This document shows positions 43,401 to 52,676 of a stretch of 64,000 nucleotides of DNA, one piece after another (positions within the stretch are counted from its first letter, which is position 1; each line of letters starts with the position of its first letter). The notes beneath the pieces are model-generated. The model saw only the letters and a list, made by a program, of their open reading frames with translations, searched no databases and was not told the DNA's origin. Location of the stretch: positions 1-64,000 of the forward strand of contig JAPDPT010000001.1 in the NCBI GenBank assembly GCA_034506315.1. Reading direction: 5' to 3'. The DNA comes from a candidate division KSB1 bacterium. GTDB taxonomy: Bacteria; Zhuqueibacterota; Zhuqueibacteria; Oleimicrobiales; Geothermoviventaceae. Made by a program: the position numbers and the translations under genes.

Positions 43401-44457
43401 CCTCCGCCTTTCCGCGCCTGCCCTCAGCGTGGAGATCGACAGCGTGCGTCCGGACACCATCCGCGCTCTCACCCGGATGACGGTGAGCGGCGTGGTCCGA
43501 ACCCGGACCGGCGAGATCGTGGACCGGCCCGACGGACGCGTGGTCGTGACCGTGTACGACTCCCGCAAACTCCGCAAGTACCGCACGGAAGCCGGCTCGC
43601 TGATCCAGTACTACCTGCCCGGAAACACCGTGTTCCGAGGCTCCGTCCGTCCGCAGAACGGCCGCTTTCGCGTGAGCTTCTTCGTGCCCAAGGACATCAC
43701 CTACGGAGGCACAATGGGCTCCGTGGAGGCCTACTATTGGGACGCCGTCCGCGACGGCAGCGGTAGCCGCCGCGGTATACCCGTAGGCGGCACAGCAGCC
43801 GGCCTTGCTGATGATGAAGGGCCGGTCATCCGCGTCTATCGGGAGAACCGCGAGCTCTTGCCCGGCGACCTCGTCACCGAGGGAGACCTGGTCCGGGTCG
43901 AAATAGCCGACTCTCTTAGCGGCGTCAATCTTACCGGCGATATCGGCCACAAGATCACGATCGCTTTCGACGACGACCCGAACACCTTACAGGACGTGAC
44001 CGACCGCTTCCAGTACTACGAAGGAAGCTACGTTGCCGGCGCACTCGAATTCGCGCTCCAAGGCTTGCCTTTGGGCGACCACGTTCTTCTGGTGAAAGCC
44101 TGGGACAATTCCAACAACTCCACAACCTACCGGTTGCCGTTCCGCCTGGTGCAGAAAGGGAAATTGGCTCTTCGAGATGTGTTGAACTACCCCAACCCCT
44201 TCTCGGACCGCACGGACTTCACATTCTTCCTGAACGGGGAGGCTTGGGTCCGGGTAAGGATTTTCACCCTGGCAGGTCGCATGATCTACGAGAGCGAGCC
44301 TCAGTACTGCAGCGGAGGCTTTCACTGGCTGCCCTGGGACGGGCGGGACGCCGACGGCCAACCGGTGGCAAACGGCCTGTACCTTTATCAGGTGAGCGCC
44401 CAGAACGGACAGGGGGAAAAGGCTGAGGCCATGGGCAAGCTCGTGGTCGCCCGATGA
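40456..44457 (+). CDS. porU: PorU-like type IX secretion C25 peptidase
   Basis: A 1333-aa exported gingipain-family (C25) protein. Signal peptide (LLLGALLPLLSGVLVLPLARA), a long N-terminal prodomain-like region, the caspase-like catalytic domain at ~610-1000 with His856 (FIGHGAPHLW) and Cys891 (AATCDFGRF), Ig-like segments, and a C-terminal FlgD-like/T9SS sorting domain (NYPNPFSDRTDF ... DGRDADGQPVANGLYLYQV). PorU is the sortase that removes sorting domains from T9SS cargo and attaches them at the surface. Start TTG 40456 follows GGGAGG. The beta-helix protein at 28941 is a likely cargo. PorV and the other T9SS genes are not in the window. Confidence 0.92.
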   Translation: MSFRSRLLLGALLPLLSGVLVLPLARAQTAIVSSSNREILLEVGFRGWRTDTLHFGEETFQLVYPEETDLSAPPGHPLIPQRTLLLAIPPEAEPSVTVEEIALEAERAGVVLAPQPRGGRSVEGLGPIASYARDAETYTRQAWYPEDWIVHREVGRVRQQQVLRLSVAALRYQPAKGRLQLARKLRIRVDLGSLGEQEKGNAPNDPLIARLVLNPEQAARWQIPRPPSALRKQASPLSQGPWYKLLVRKEGIYKLDGQTLQKAGVDISSIHIPTLRIYNNGGKELPRSLSDPRPDSLIENAILVVDGGDGRFDPGDYILFYGRGVSGWQYDSSSRKWQHYVNHYTYDNIYWLTWGGTAPGRRMRLIPSANDLPGVSPRQTYRERVFLEEEIVNPLHSGIEWLGREFVQTPPTGRSRDFSLDLSGAVSQDTAIVRVQVGAYVTAIHTFSVQLNGYPLGQTSFYTSSGEFSLSVVRKLIEAAMPGIVRDGTNTLTVSYSSSSEVGSGYLDWYELEYTRRLEARNNELLFTLPPQSPAVAAKVSGFTTQAVRLFDVSRFWDVREIVGLAWQGNSFTFVDTSSGLPEGKTYLAVAPDRYLNVERIVKDKPSNLRSGPRDVDLIIVTHEDFESQALQLQSLHRNWLDERLATEVVLVGDIFDEFSWGLLDPTAIRDFLRFAYENWGQPRFVLFFGDGDYDFKNLEATDQNWLPPYESPEQEEELSRTTDDWFVCVAGNDQLMDMAVGRIPVRSAEEAQQAVDKLIRYATEPVFGTWKNTLTMVADDELVARGEGNETIHTADGENIAENYFPSVFHVEKIYLTEYPAVRTAAYSGIAKPKATEALLERINSGTLVLNFIGHGAPHLWTHERLLLASRDFDKIQNDGRLSFWIAATCDFGRFDHPKEQSLSEQLVVAKNRGAVGVLSSTRLAYASENANFNRRFLRHLFEPYAATGKTACLGEALMWAKLAGISSVNDQKYNLLGDPALRLSAPALSVEIDSVRPDTIRALTRMTVSGVVRTRTGEIVDRPDGRVVVTVYDSRKLRKYRTEAGSLIQYYLPGNTVFRGSVRPQNGRFRVSFFVPKDITYGGTMGSVEAYYWDAVRDGSGSRRGIPVGGTAAGLADDEGPVIRVYRENRELLPGDLVTEGDLVRVEIADSLSGVNLTGDIGHKITIAFDDDPNTLQDVTDRFQYYEGSYVAGALEFALQGLPLGDHVLLVKAWDNSNNSTTYRLPFRLVQKGKLALRDVLNYPNPFSDRTDFTFFLNGEAWVRVRIFTLAGRMIYESEPQYCSGGFHWLPWDGRDADGQPVANGLYLYQVSAQNGQGEKAEAMGKLVVAR

Positions 44458-44584
44458 AGCTGAGCAAACTGGAGGCTCAGGCCCTGAGATGATCTCCGAT
44501 TCGGCTGCGCGCCGAACCACTCCTATCCCTGCGTTCCCCGCCAAAGCCGCTGGCCCTCCGGATCAACCGAATTGGATAAGCGCT

Positions 44585-44612
44585 TTGACATTCGCAGCCC
44601 GCTGAATAAATT
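44585..44612 (+). promoter_or_regulatory. Candidate promoter of the UbiB-like gene
   Basis: TTGACA (44585-44590), a 16-nt spacer, then TAAATT followed by GG (44607-44614), about 45 nt before the ATG. Confidence 0.55.
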
Positions 44613-44660
44613 GGACGGGTACTTCGGGTACGGGCGACCAACGGCAGGTGAAAGGAGCCC

Positions 44661-46337
44661 ATGCCTTTGCTCTTGCCGCACCGCCGGTACCGCCACCTGA
44701 GGCGGTATCGGCAGATTGCTACGGTCCTTATCAAGTACGGCTTTGCAGAAGTTTTGGGCCGGATGCACCTTCTGGCGCGGCTCCGTCTGGCCCACATCGG
44801 GCCCGTCCGCCGGTACGTAGAGGGGATGACGGCCCCACAAAGGTTGCGAGCCGCTCTGGAGGAACTGGGCCCGACCTTTATCAAGTTCGGGCAGATCCTG
44901 AGCACCCGCTCCCTGATTCTGCCGGCCGACTTTGTTGAGGAGCTGGCAAAGCTCCAGGACAGGGCCACTCCCCTTCCCTTCGCTGAGCTCGAGCCCGTCC
45001 TTCGAGCTGCCCTGGGCCGGTCCGTCGATGAGTGCTTTGCCTATTTCGATCCCGATCCCCTCGCCACGGCATCCATCGCGCAAGCCCACCGGGCTCAGCT
45101 TCACGACGGTCGCGAGGTGGTGGTCAAGATCCAGCGTCCGGGGATCCAGTCGATCATCGAGGAAGACATCGAGATCCTCGAGGACCTGGCCCGTCTTGCC
45201 GCCCGCCATCTGGCCGAGGCCCGGCGATTCTCGCCGGAGACCCTGGTGGCGGAGTTCGCCCGGGCCCTGCGCCGCGAGCTGGACTTCCTGAACGAAGCTC
45301 GGAACGCGGAGATCTTTCGGCGCAATTTCGCACGCGTTCCCACGGTGTACATCCCTCAGGTCCTATGGGAATACACCCGGCCCCAGGTCCTCACCGTGGA
45401 GTACGTAGACGGCATCAAGATCAGCGACGTAGCCTCGTTGCAGCAGGCGGGGATTGAGCCGCGCTGGGTGGTGGAAGCGGGAGCCCATTTCGTTTTGAAG
45501 CAGATCTTCGAAGACGGGTTCTTCCACGCTGACCCTCACCCTGGGAACCTCTTTGTCACTCGGGACCGGCGGATCGTGCCCATCGACTTCGGGATCGTCG
45601 GCCGCCTGGACGAGACCACGATGACCGTCCTCGCGGATCTTACCGTCGCTGTGTACAAGCGGGATGTGAGCACGGTGGTCAACCTCCTCATTGACCTGGG
45701 GGCCCTAGACGAGAGCAGCGATCTCCCGGCTCTTCGCTTTGACCTGGCTGAGCTGATCGACCGCTACTATGGCGTTTCCCTTCAGCACCTGGACGTACGC
45801 ACGCTGATCCGCGAGGGGCTGGAGGTAATGAACCGGTACGACATCCGCCTCCCTCCGAACCTCGGTCTCCTGATGAAGACACTGGGCACCTACGAGGACG
45901 TGACGCGCAATCTTGTGCCCGACTTCAACTTCGCCGCCGAGATGCCCCCGTACATTCGCAAGCTGATCCGCTATCGATTGCGCCCTCATCGGGTCGCGTA
46001 CGAGATGGCCCGTACATTGCGCGACGCCTACCATCTGTTGCAGAGTCTTCCGCGAGAGGTCGAGCTGTTGTTCCGGCGTCTCAAACGCGGCCACGTCCGC
46101 CTGCAGATGGAGCACCGGGGCCTGGACAATCTGGTGATCGAGCTGGACCGGGCCTCTAATCGCCTCTCGTTCGCCCTGATCATTGCGGCCATCATCGTGG
46201 GGTCATCCCTGATCATGCAGCTCAATCGCCCGCCCTTTCTCTTGGGCTACCCGCTCCTCGGGGTGGTTGGGTACCTGTTCGCAGGGGTGCTGGGGGTGTG
46301 GCTGGTCATCGCTATCTTAAGGTCGGGTCGCCTGTGA
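44661..46337 (+). CDS. ubiB: UbiB/ABC1 (ADCK)-family atypical kinase
   Basis: A 558-aa protein of the UbiB family, which supports isoprenoid quinone biosynthesis and has atypical kinase/ATPase activity. It shows the family-specific KxGQ motif (Lys75-Phe-Gly-Gln78), the A-rich loop region ATASIAQAHRA, the ATP-site lysine in VVVKIQRPG, HADPHPGNLFV and the metal-binding IDFGIVG. Two hydrophobic helices at the C-terminus anchor it. AAAGGAG precedes ATG 44661. The window also holds a polyprenyl diphosphate synthase (57058), but no other quinone gene. Confidence 0.92.
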   Translation: MPLLLPHRRYRHLRRYRQIATVLIKYGFAEVLGRMHLLARLRLAHIGPVRRYVEGMTAPQRLRAALEELGPTFIKFGQILSTRSLILPADFVEELAKLQDRATPLPFAELEPVLRAALGRSVDECFAYFDPDPLATASIAQAHRAQLHDGREVVVKIQRPGIQSIIEEDIEILEDLARLAARHLAEARRFSPETLVAEFARALRRELDFLNEARNAEIFRRNFARVPTVYIPQVLWEYTRPQVLTVEYVDGIKISDVASLQQAGIEPRWVVEAGAHFVLKQIFEDGFFHADPHPGNLFVTRDRRIVPIDFGIVGRLDETTMTVLADLTVAVYKRDVSTVVNLLIDLGALDESSDLPALRFDLAELIDRYYGVSLQHLDVRTLIREGLEVMNRYDIRLPPNLGLLMKTLGTYEDVTRNLVPDFNFAAEMPPYIRKLIRYRLRPHRVAYEMARTLRDAYHLLQSLPREVELLFRRLKRGHVRLQMEHRGLDNLVIELDRASNRLSFALIIAAIIVGSSLIMQLNRPPFLLGYPLLGVVGYLFAGVLGVWLVIAILRSGRL

Positions 46338-46495
46338 GCGCGCACACGCGCGGTGTCCCAGTGGGAGCGGAACCGCGGCCATGGGTTCCTGCCGACGGGT
46401 AACGCAAAGGGGAGGGAGTCGTACCGGGCCATTGTCGTTCAGATAGGAGCTGCAACCGTAGCTGATGAGGCACAACCTCTTGGTACCGGAGGCTG

Positions 46496-48004
46496 ATGGA
46501 GCGGAAGAAGCACAAATTGGAGCTGGCCAGTCTGGAGCGTTTGGTCCCACGCGAGCGGGTGGTGCGGAGGATCGGTGAGTGGGCAGAGGATCGGGGCGTC
46601 CAGGCCTACGCCGTCGGCGGGTACGTCCGGGACCTGCTGCTTGGCCATCCCAGCAAGGACATCGATTTCGTGGTCGTGGGCGATGGGATCCAGTTCGCCC
46701 GCGAGGTGGCACGTCTCCTCGGCGTGCGCAGTGTAGTGGTGTATCCCAAGTTCGGGACAGCCAGCATCCCCTACCGCGGCTACAAGCTCGAGTTCGTGAC
46801 CGCCCGCAGCGAGCGTTACCGCGAGAACAGCCGAAAGCCAGAGGTGGCGGCCGCAGGTCTGGAGGACGACCTCGCACGGCGTGACTTCACGATCAACGCC
46901 CTCGCGCTGGGGATCCGACCCTCGGAGCTCGGACGCCTGATCGACCCCTTCTCCGGACGCCAGGATCTGGAGCGGGGAATCATCCGGACTCCCCTGGACC
47001 CTGTGGTAACCTTTCACGACGATCCGCTCCGGATCCTGCGCGCCATCCGTTTCGCCACCCAGCTGGAGTTCACCATTGAGCCGCGCACCTTAGAGGCAAT
47101 CCGCAGCGAGAGGGAGCGCCTGCGCATCGTCAGCCAGGAGCGCATCACCGAAGAGCTGCTGAAGATCCTCTCCGCCCGCAAGCCCTCCCTCGGATTCCGG
47201 CTCCTCGAGGAGACGGGGCTTCTGGAAATTGTGCTGCCGGAAGTCGCCGAAATGCGGGGTGTGGAACAAATTGGACCCTATCACCACAAGGACGTCTTCG
47301 AGCACACCCTGAAGGTGCTCGACCGCATCGCCACCGTCTCGGACTCCCTCCCCCTGAGGTACGCAGCCCTCCTGCACGACGTGGCCAAGCCAAGGACCAA
47401 GGCCTTCAAAGAAGGGGTGGGCTGGACCTTCCACGGCCACGACGAGATCGGCGCGCGGATGATCGCCACCATCTCCCGCCGCCTGCGCCTACCCAATGAG
47501 ATGAGCCGCTACGCGGAAAAACTCACGCGCCTGCACTTGCGACCCATAGCCCTGGTGGAGGAAGGCGTCACCGACTCCGCAATCCGAAGGCTCCTCGTCC
47601 AAGCCGGCGAAGACTTGGAGGACCTCCTAACCCTCTGCCGAGCCGACATCACCAGCCGGAACCCCAAGCGCGTTCGGGAGCATTTGGCCAACTTCGAGCG
47701 CCTGGTCCAGCGGATGCGCGAGGTGGAGGAAAAAGACCGCATGCGGGCGTTCCAATCGCCGGTTCGCGGCGATGTGATCATGCAGGTCTGCAACATCCCC
47801 CCGGGACCGCTGGTGGGCAAGCTCAAGAAGATGATCGAAGAAGCGATTCTGGATGGCAAAATCCCGAACGAATACGACGCCGCTTTCGCCTACCTCCTGC
47901 AGATAAAGGATGAAGTCCTGAAGGAAGCAGGGATCCAATCCCCCGAGCCAAAGGACAAGGGAACGGAGACGAGGCCATTGCCTTCTGCCCCGAGGCCCGA
48001 ATGA
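46496..48004 (+). CDS. cca: tRNA CCA-adding / poly(A) polymerase-type nucleotidyltransferase with HD domain
   Basis: A 502-aa class II tRNA nucleotidyltransferase. GGYVRD (41-46) and the metal-binding Asp55-Ile-Asp57 form the nucleotidyltransferase head; RRDFTINALAL, then DDPLRILRAIRFATQL follow; the C-terminal HD domain (YHHKDVFEHTLKVL, YAALLHDVAKPRT, FHGHDEIGA) could carry phosphohydrolase activity. Without tRNA data I cannot tell CCA-adding from A-adding or poly(A) specificity. GGAGG lies four bases before ATG 46496. Confidence 0.93.
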   Translation: MERKKHKLELASLERLVPRERVVRRIGEWAEDRGVQAYAVGGYVRDLLLGHPSKDIDFVVVGDGIQFAREVARLLGVRSVVVYPKFGTASIPYRGYKLEFVTARSERYRENSRKPEVAAAGLEDDLARRDFTINALALGIRPSELGRLIDPFSGRQDLERGIIRTPLDPVVTFHDDPLRILRAIRFATQLEFTIEPRTLEAIRSERERLRIVSQERITEELLKILSARKPSLGFRLLEETGLLEIVLPEVAEMRGVEQIGPYHHKDVFEHTLKVLDRIATVSDSLPLRYAALLHDVAKPRTKAFKEGVGWTFHGHDEIGARMIATISRRLRLPNEMSRYAEKLTRLHLRPIALVEEGVTDSAIRRLLVQAGEDLEDLLTLCRADITSRNPKRVREHLANFERLVQRMREVEEKDRMRAFQSPVRGDVIMQVCNIPPGPLVGKLKKMIEEAILDGKIPNEYDAAFAYLLQIKDEVLKEAGIQSPEPKDKGTETRPLPSAPRPE

Positions 48005-48107
48005 TGCGTCCCTTTGACAGAGGATGACGTCTGTCTGGCGAAACTTTCCCGCCGAGGTTACGTCTCAACCCTCAGCACCATGGGTTCCATAACTGGGGAG
48101 GGAAAAA

Positions 48108-48905
48108 ATGGATACCCTCGGAGTCGACGTCGATCGCCGCGTGAGCGAAATGGGCTTAGGCGGCCGGCTGTACAACTTCTTCTTCGGTTCCCCCAGCAAG
48201 GCGGCTGCGGCCCTGCAATTGCGTGCACGGTGGACCGATTGGTTGATCCCCGTCTTGGTGACCTTCGTGGTGACGGCTTTTGCCGGAAAGCTTACGCAGG
48301 ACATCGTCTACAATGAGATGAGGCAACGGCTCCAGTCGAGCACCAAGCTCACCGAGGAGCAGGTCAAGGTAGCGCTGGATCGGATGGAACAACAGCGGGA
48401 GAAGTGGACCTCCCCCGGTAGGCAGGCCGTGGCGTACGCGCTCTCGTTCGCCGTCATCCTGGCCATTACGGCGATCGTCGGCGGAGTGGTTCTGTTCATC
48501 ACCAATGTCATCCTGGGCGGTGAGGTGAAATACGTGCAGGGGCTATCCCTTGCCGCCTGGGGAAGTTGGCTTGTACATATGACGAGCGCCGGCAGCACAA
48601 CCCTCGTGGGGCTTTTCCCGGGGATCGTGAAGGTTCCGTTGATCCTGGCCAAGGGGTCCACCGACGTAACGACCAGCTTGGCCCTGCTGTGGCCGGGCTC
48701 GAAGGCCGCTTTTCTCTATCACCTGCTGTCCAAGGTAGATGTGTTCAATATCTGGCTGCTGGCGGTCATGACGGCCGGCATTGCCACCCTCGCAAGGGCC
48801 AACATCAGAAAGACGGCCTACTGGGTGGTCGGCTTGTGGTCGATCTTGGCCGTACTGAGCGCCCTGGTTACGAGCCTATTGATGAAGCTTCAGGGAATCT
48901 CCTGA
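48108..48905 (+). CDS. Yip1-family integral membrane protein
   Basis: A 265-aa protein with about five hydrophobic helices. The first is in WTDWLIPVLVTFVVTAFAGKL; a short coil (MRQRLQSSTKLTEEQVKVALDRMEQQ) separates it from a cluster of four. The layout with a FFFGSPSKAAAALQ-type entry and GWG-like small-residue helices matches bacterial Yip1-domain proteins. GGGAGG lies ahead of the ATG. Function in bacteria is unknown. It may be read together with the efflux operon 220 nt downstream. Confidence 0.7.
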   Translation: MDTLGVDVDRRVSEMGLGGRLYNFFFGSPSKAAAALQLRARWTDWLIPVLVTFVVTAFAGKLTQDIVYNEMRQRLQSSTKLTEEQVKVALDRMEQQREKWTSPGRQAVAYALSFAVILAITAIVGGVVLFITNVILGGEVKYVQGLSLAAWGSWLVHMTSAGSTTLVGLFPGIVKVPLILAKGSTDVTTSLALLWPGSKAAFLYHLLSKVDVFNIWLLAVMTAGIATLARANIRKTAYWVVGLWSILAVLSALVTSLLMKLQGIS

Positions 48906-49125
48906 ACCGGAGCTGTCAGGACTGGCCCTGGGGAGAGGGATCGACCTCGCGCGATGCGTGGCTGAGTTCCCAGGCCAGGAAGGTACAAGCTTGCGGTCGC
49001 TCCAGCCTGCCCAGCACCAAACCGAGGCCGCCAGACATCGGAGGACCCGGGGTATCAAGGGATGTCCGTGGGGCATCGACCGATGGCTGGCATCATAGTC
49101 GAGTCAGGCGACCCAAGGAGGTGTA

Positions 49126-50499
49126 ATGGCGATGCGAAGAACAAGGCTTGCGTGGTTCGCGGCGCTGTTTTTCGCGCCGGTTTGGCTATGGGGACAGGGA
49201 GGCGAGGTGCTTTCCCTCGACGACTGCATTCAACTTGCCCTCAAGAACAATTCCCAGCTGCGCAAGGCGGTCCGGCAGGTGTCGCTGGCTTCCACAAATG
49301 TAGTGACCGCCTGGTCCAACGTCCTGCCGCGCCTGAATAGCTCGTTCTCCGCCGGGAAGTACATCTCGGGCCCCCGGACCCGGCTTCAGGACGTGCCGGT
49401 GGGCTTCGACCCGACCACCGGTCGCGTCATCTACGAGCAGCGCGAAATCGTCCAGTCCTCGGTGGAGAGGAACAACTACGGAGCGCGCCTCAGCCTCAAC
49501 TACAATCTCTTCGATTTCGGGCAGAGCTGGTTCCGGATTTGGCAAGCCCGATCCAGCGCCGTGGCGGCCGAGGATGAATACGAGGCCACGCGCCAGTCCG
49601 TTCTGCTCGCCGTGAAACAGCGCTACTTCGAGCTCTTGAAGGCGCAGGAGCTGGTGCGCGTGTACGAGATGGCCGTGGAGGCAGCCCAGCGGCAGCTCGA
49701 GCGGACGCAGGCCATGTACGAGCTCGGCTCCGTAGCCCAGGCCGATGTCTACAAGGCGCGTGTGAACCTCGGACAGCAGCAAATCAGCCTCATCAATCAG
49801 AGGAACCTGGTGGAGATCGCGAAGGCCAATCTGAATACCGTCATGGGGCGCGAACCCACCGCACCGCTGCACGTCCTCGAGTATCCGGGATCGGCCGACA
49901 CCCTCTCTCTGACCCTCGAAGAGGCCGTCCGTATCGCCCTCGCCAAGAATCCGCAGATCCGAGCCAGGGACAATCGCCTCCGGGCCAGTCGCATGGGGGT
50001 GCGGGCCGCCCAGGCCAATTTCCTCCCTTCTGTGGGGGTATCTGTGTCCTACTCGCGCGACAACGAGTTCCTCGACAAAGTGGTGAGCAAACACATCGAT
50101 CGCGACTACAGCGTGGTCGTCGGACTCTCGGTGAGCCTGAACCTGTTCAATGGGCTTGCCGACAAGGCGGATCTGGACCGGGAACAGACCAACTACCGGA
50201 TCGCGGAGGAAGACCTCGAAGAAACCCAGCGCAACGTGATCGCGGAGGTCAAGCGCTCCTACCTCAATCTGAAGGCGTACCGCGAAATCGCCGAACTCAA
50301 TCAGGAGAACCTGCGCTCGGCTGAGGAGGACTTGCGGCTGGCCGAGGAACGGTATCGGCTGGGTTCCGGCACTCTACTGGAGGTCATCGACGCGCAGGTT
50401 GCCCTCACGCGGGCTCGAGCGACGTTCGTGAGCTCCCACTACGATGCCCTTATCGCCCGGGCCCAGCTGGAAGCCGCCATGGGCGTTTTGGCTCCTTGA
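49126..50499 (+). CDS. TolC-like outer-membrane efflux protein
   Basis: A 457-aa outer-membrane factor: signal peptide, then two repeats of the OEP family (LSLDDCIQLALKNNSQLRKAVRQ and LSLTLEEAVRIALAKNPQIRARDNR), with long alpha-helical hairpins and YNLFDFGQSWF / LNLFNGLADKA strand turns. It forms the trimeric exit duct of tripartite efflux or type I export pumps. GGAGGTG precedes ATG 49126. It heads the run of adaptor, ATPase and two permeases. Confidence 0.94.
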   Translation: MAMRRTRLAWFAALFFAPVWLWGQGGEVLSLDDCIQLALKNNSQLRKAVRQVSLASTNVVTAWSNVLPRLNSSFSAGKYISGPRTRLQDVPVGFDPTTGRVIYEQREIVQSSVERNNYGARLSLNYNLFDFGQSWFRIWQARSSAVAAEDEYEATRQSVLLAVKQRYFELLKAQELVRVYEMAVEAAQRQLERTQAMYELGSVAQADVYKARVNLGQQQISLINQRNLVEIAKANLNTVMGREPTAPLHVLEYPGSADTLSLTLEEAVRIALAKNPQIRARDNRLRASRMGVRAAQANFLPSVGVSVSYSRDNEFLDKVVSKHIDRDYSVVVGLSVSLNLFNGLADKADLDREQTNYRIAEEDLEETQRNVIAEVKRSYLNLKAYREIAELNQENLRSAEEDLRLAEERYRLGSGTLLEVIDAQVALTRARATFVSSHYDALIARAQLEAAMGVLAP

Positions 50500-50615
50500 G
50501 AGGACAGACCTGCAACCTTTTTGTCGCGCGCCCTGTACAAACGCGTGGGTTCATCCCCGCAAGGGCTTTGCGGAATCCACCGGCGTACGAGACCATGGCC
50601 CAACAGGAGTAAGGC

Positions 50616-51911
50616 ATGTCAGGCAAAAAGAAGGCGCTCCTCATCGCGGCTGCCCTGCTGGTGTTTGGGATGATCATCCTCGCCAACCTGAAGAAGCGGG
50701 GCGGCGGGAGTCTGGAGGTCACCGTAGAGGAAGTCAAGAGGGGCTCGATCACCCAGACGGTGGCCGGCACGGGGAAGGTCCAGCCGGAAGTAGAGGTGAA
50801 GATCTCGGCCTTTGTAGCCGGGGAGATCAAGAAGATCTACGTGCGCGAGGGGGACCTGGTGAGAAAGGGTCAGGTACTGGCGGAGCTGGACCAGGAGCGT
50901 TACGTGGCAGCCCTGGATCGGGCGGAGTCGAACCTCCGCTCGGCCGAGGCGCAATTGAAGAAAGCCCGTGCCGACTACGATCGGGTGAAGGAGCTTTTCG
51001 CACGTAACTTGGCCTCTCGTGCCGAGCTGGAGGCTGCCGAGGCTAATCTGCAGCTTGCCCACAACCAGCTGGAGCAAGCCCAGGCCAACCTCCGGGAGGC
51101 CAGGGACTCGCTGAACAAGACGCGTCTGATCTCCCCTATCGATGGCGTGGTCACGCGCCTCAACAAGGAGGAGGGTGAAATCGCCTTGGGCTCGCAGTTC
51201 CAGGCCGACGTCATTATGACCGTAGCCGACCTCTCCAAAATGGAGGTCCGTGCCGAAGTGGACGAGAACGACGTAGTCCTGGTGTCCGTGGGTGACCGTG
51301 CGCGGATTGAGGTCGATGCCCTGCCCGACACGGTCCTTGAGGGGCGGGTGACCGAGATCGCGCACTCCGCCACTACCCGCGGACAGGGGACCGCAGAAGA
51401 GGTGACCAACTTTGAGGTCCGGGTGGCCATTACCACCCATCATCCGCGCTTACGCCCGGGAATGTCCGCAACAGTGGACATTGAGACCGCTACCCATGAC
51501 TCCGCCCTCTACGTGCCCATCCAGTGCGTGACGGCAAGGGAGGTCTCGGACTCCACGCTCCTCGCCTTGGCCCAGAAAGAGAGGAAGAAGTGGGAGCGGG
51601 AACGCCGGACCACGCCCGATCAGAGCGTGGATGAATTTCTTGAGGAGAGTGCCCAAGCCGACAAGAAGGCTGCGGATTCGAAGAAAAACGTAGCGGAAGT
51701 GGTGTTCGTCGTCGAGGACGGGGTTGCCAAGATGATCCCCGTACGTACGGGCATCAGCAGCGAGACGGATGTTGAGATTCTCTCCGGCGTCAAGGAGGGT
51801 CAGAAGGTGGTGAGCGGTCCCTATCGAGTGCTCTCCCAGCAACTTCGCGACGGGATGAAGGTCAAGGTGAAGAGCGAGAGGCCTGAGAAAAGGGCCTCCG
51901 CAGCCAGGTAG
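50616..51911 (+). CDS. macA: Periplasmic adaptor (MacA/HlyD-type membrane fusion protein)
   Basis: A 431-aa adaptor: one N-terminal transmembrane anchor (ALLIAAALLVFGMIILANL), a lipoyl/barrel-sandwich half (GTGKVQPEVEVKISAFVAGEIKKIYVREGDLVRKGQVLAELD), an alpha-hairpin, the second half (LISPIDGVVTRLNKEEGEI), then beta-barrel and membrane-proximal domains. An extra charged helix (~residues 310-355, KERKKWERERRTTPDQ) is inserted before the last domain. It links the ABC pump to the TolC-like duct. Confidence 0.93.
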   Translation: MSGKKKALLIAAALLVFGMIILANLKKRGGGSLEVTVEEVKRGSITQTVAGTGKVQPEVEVKISAFVAGEIKKIYVREGDLVRKGQVLAELDQERYVAALDRAESNLRSAEAQLKKARADYDRVKELFARNLASRAELEAAEANLQLAHNQLEQAQANLREARDSLNKTRLISPIDGVVTRLNKEEGEIALGSQFQADVIMTVADLSKMEVRAEVDENDVVLVSVGDRARIEVDALPDTVLEGRVTEIAHSATTRGQGTAEEVTNFEVRVAITTHHPRLRPGMSATVDIETATHDSALYVPIQCVTAREVSDSTLLALAQKERKKWERERRTTPDQSVDEFLEESAQADKKAADSKKNVAEVVFVVEDGVAKMIPVRTGISSETDVEILSGVKEGQKVVSGPYRVLSQQLRDGMKVKVKSERPEKRASAAR

Positions 51912-51935
51912 AAGGCCCTCGGAGGACACGTCCAG

Positions 51936-52646
<711 letters not shown>

Positions 52647-52676
52647 GCGGGCAGGACCACTCTTGGACTAAACCCC

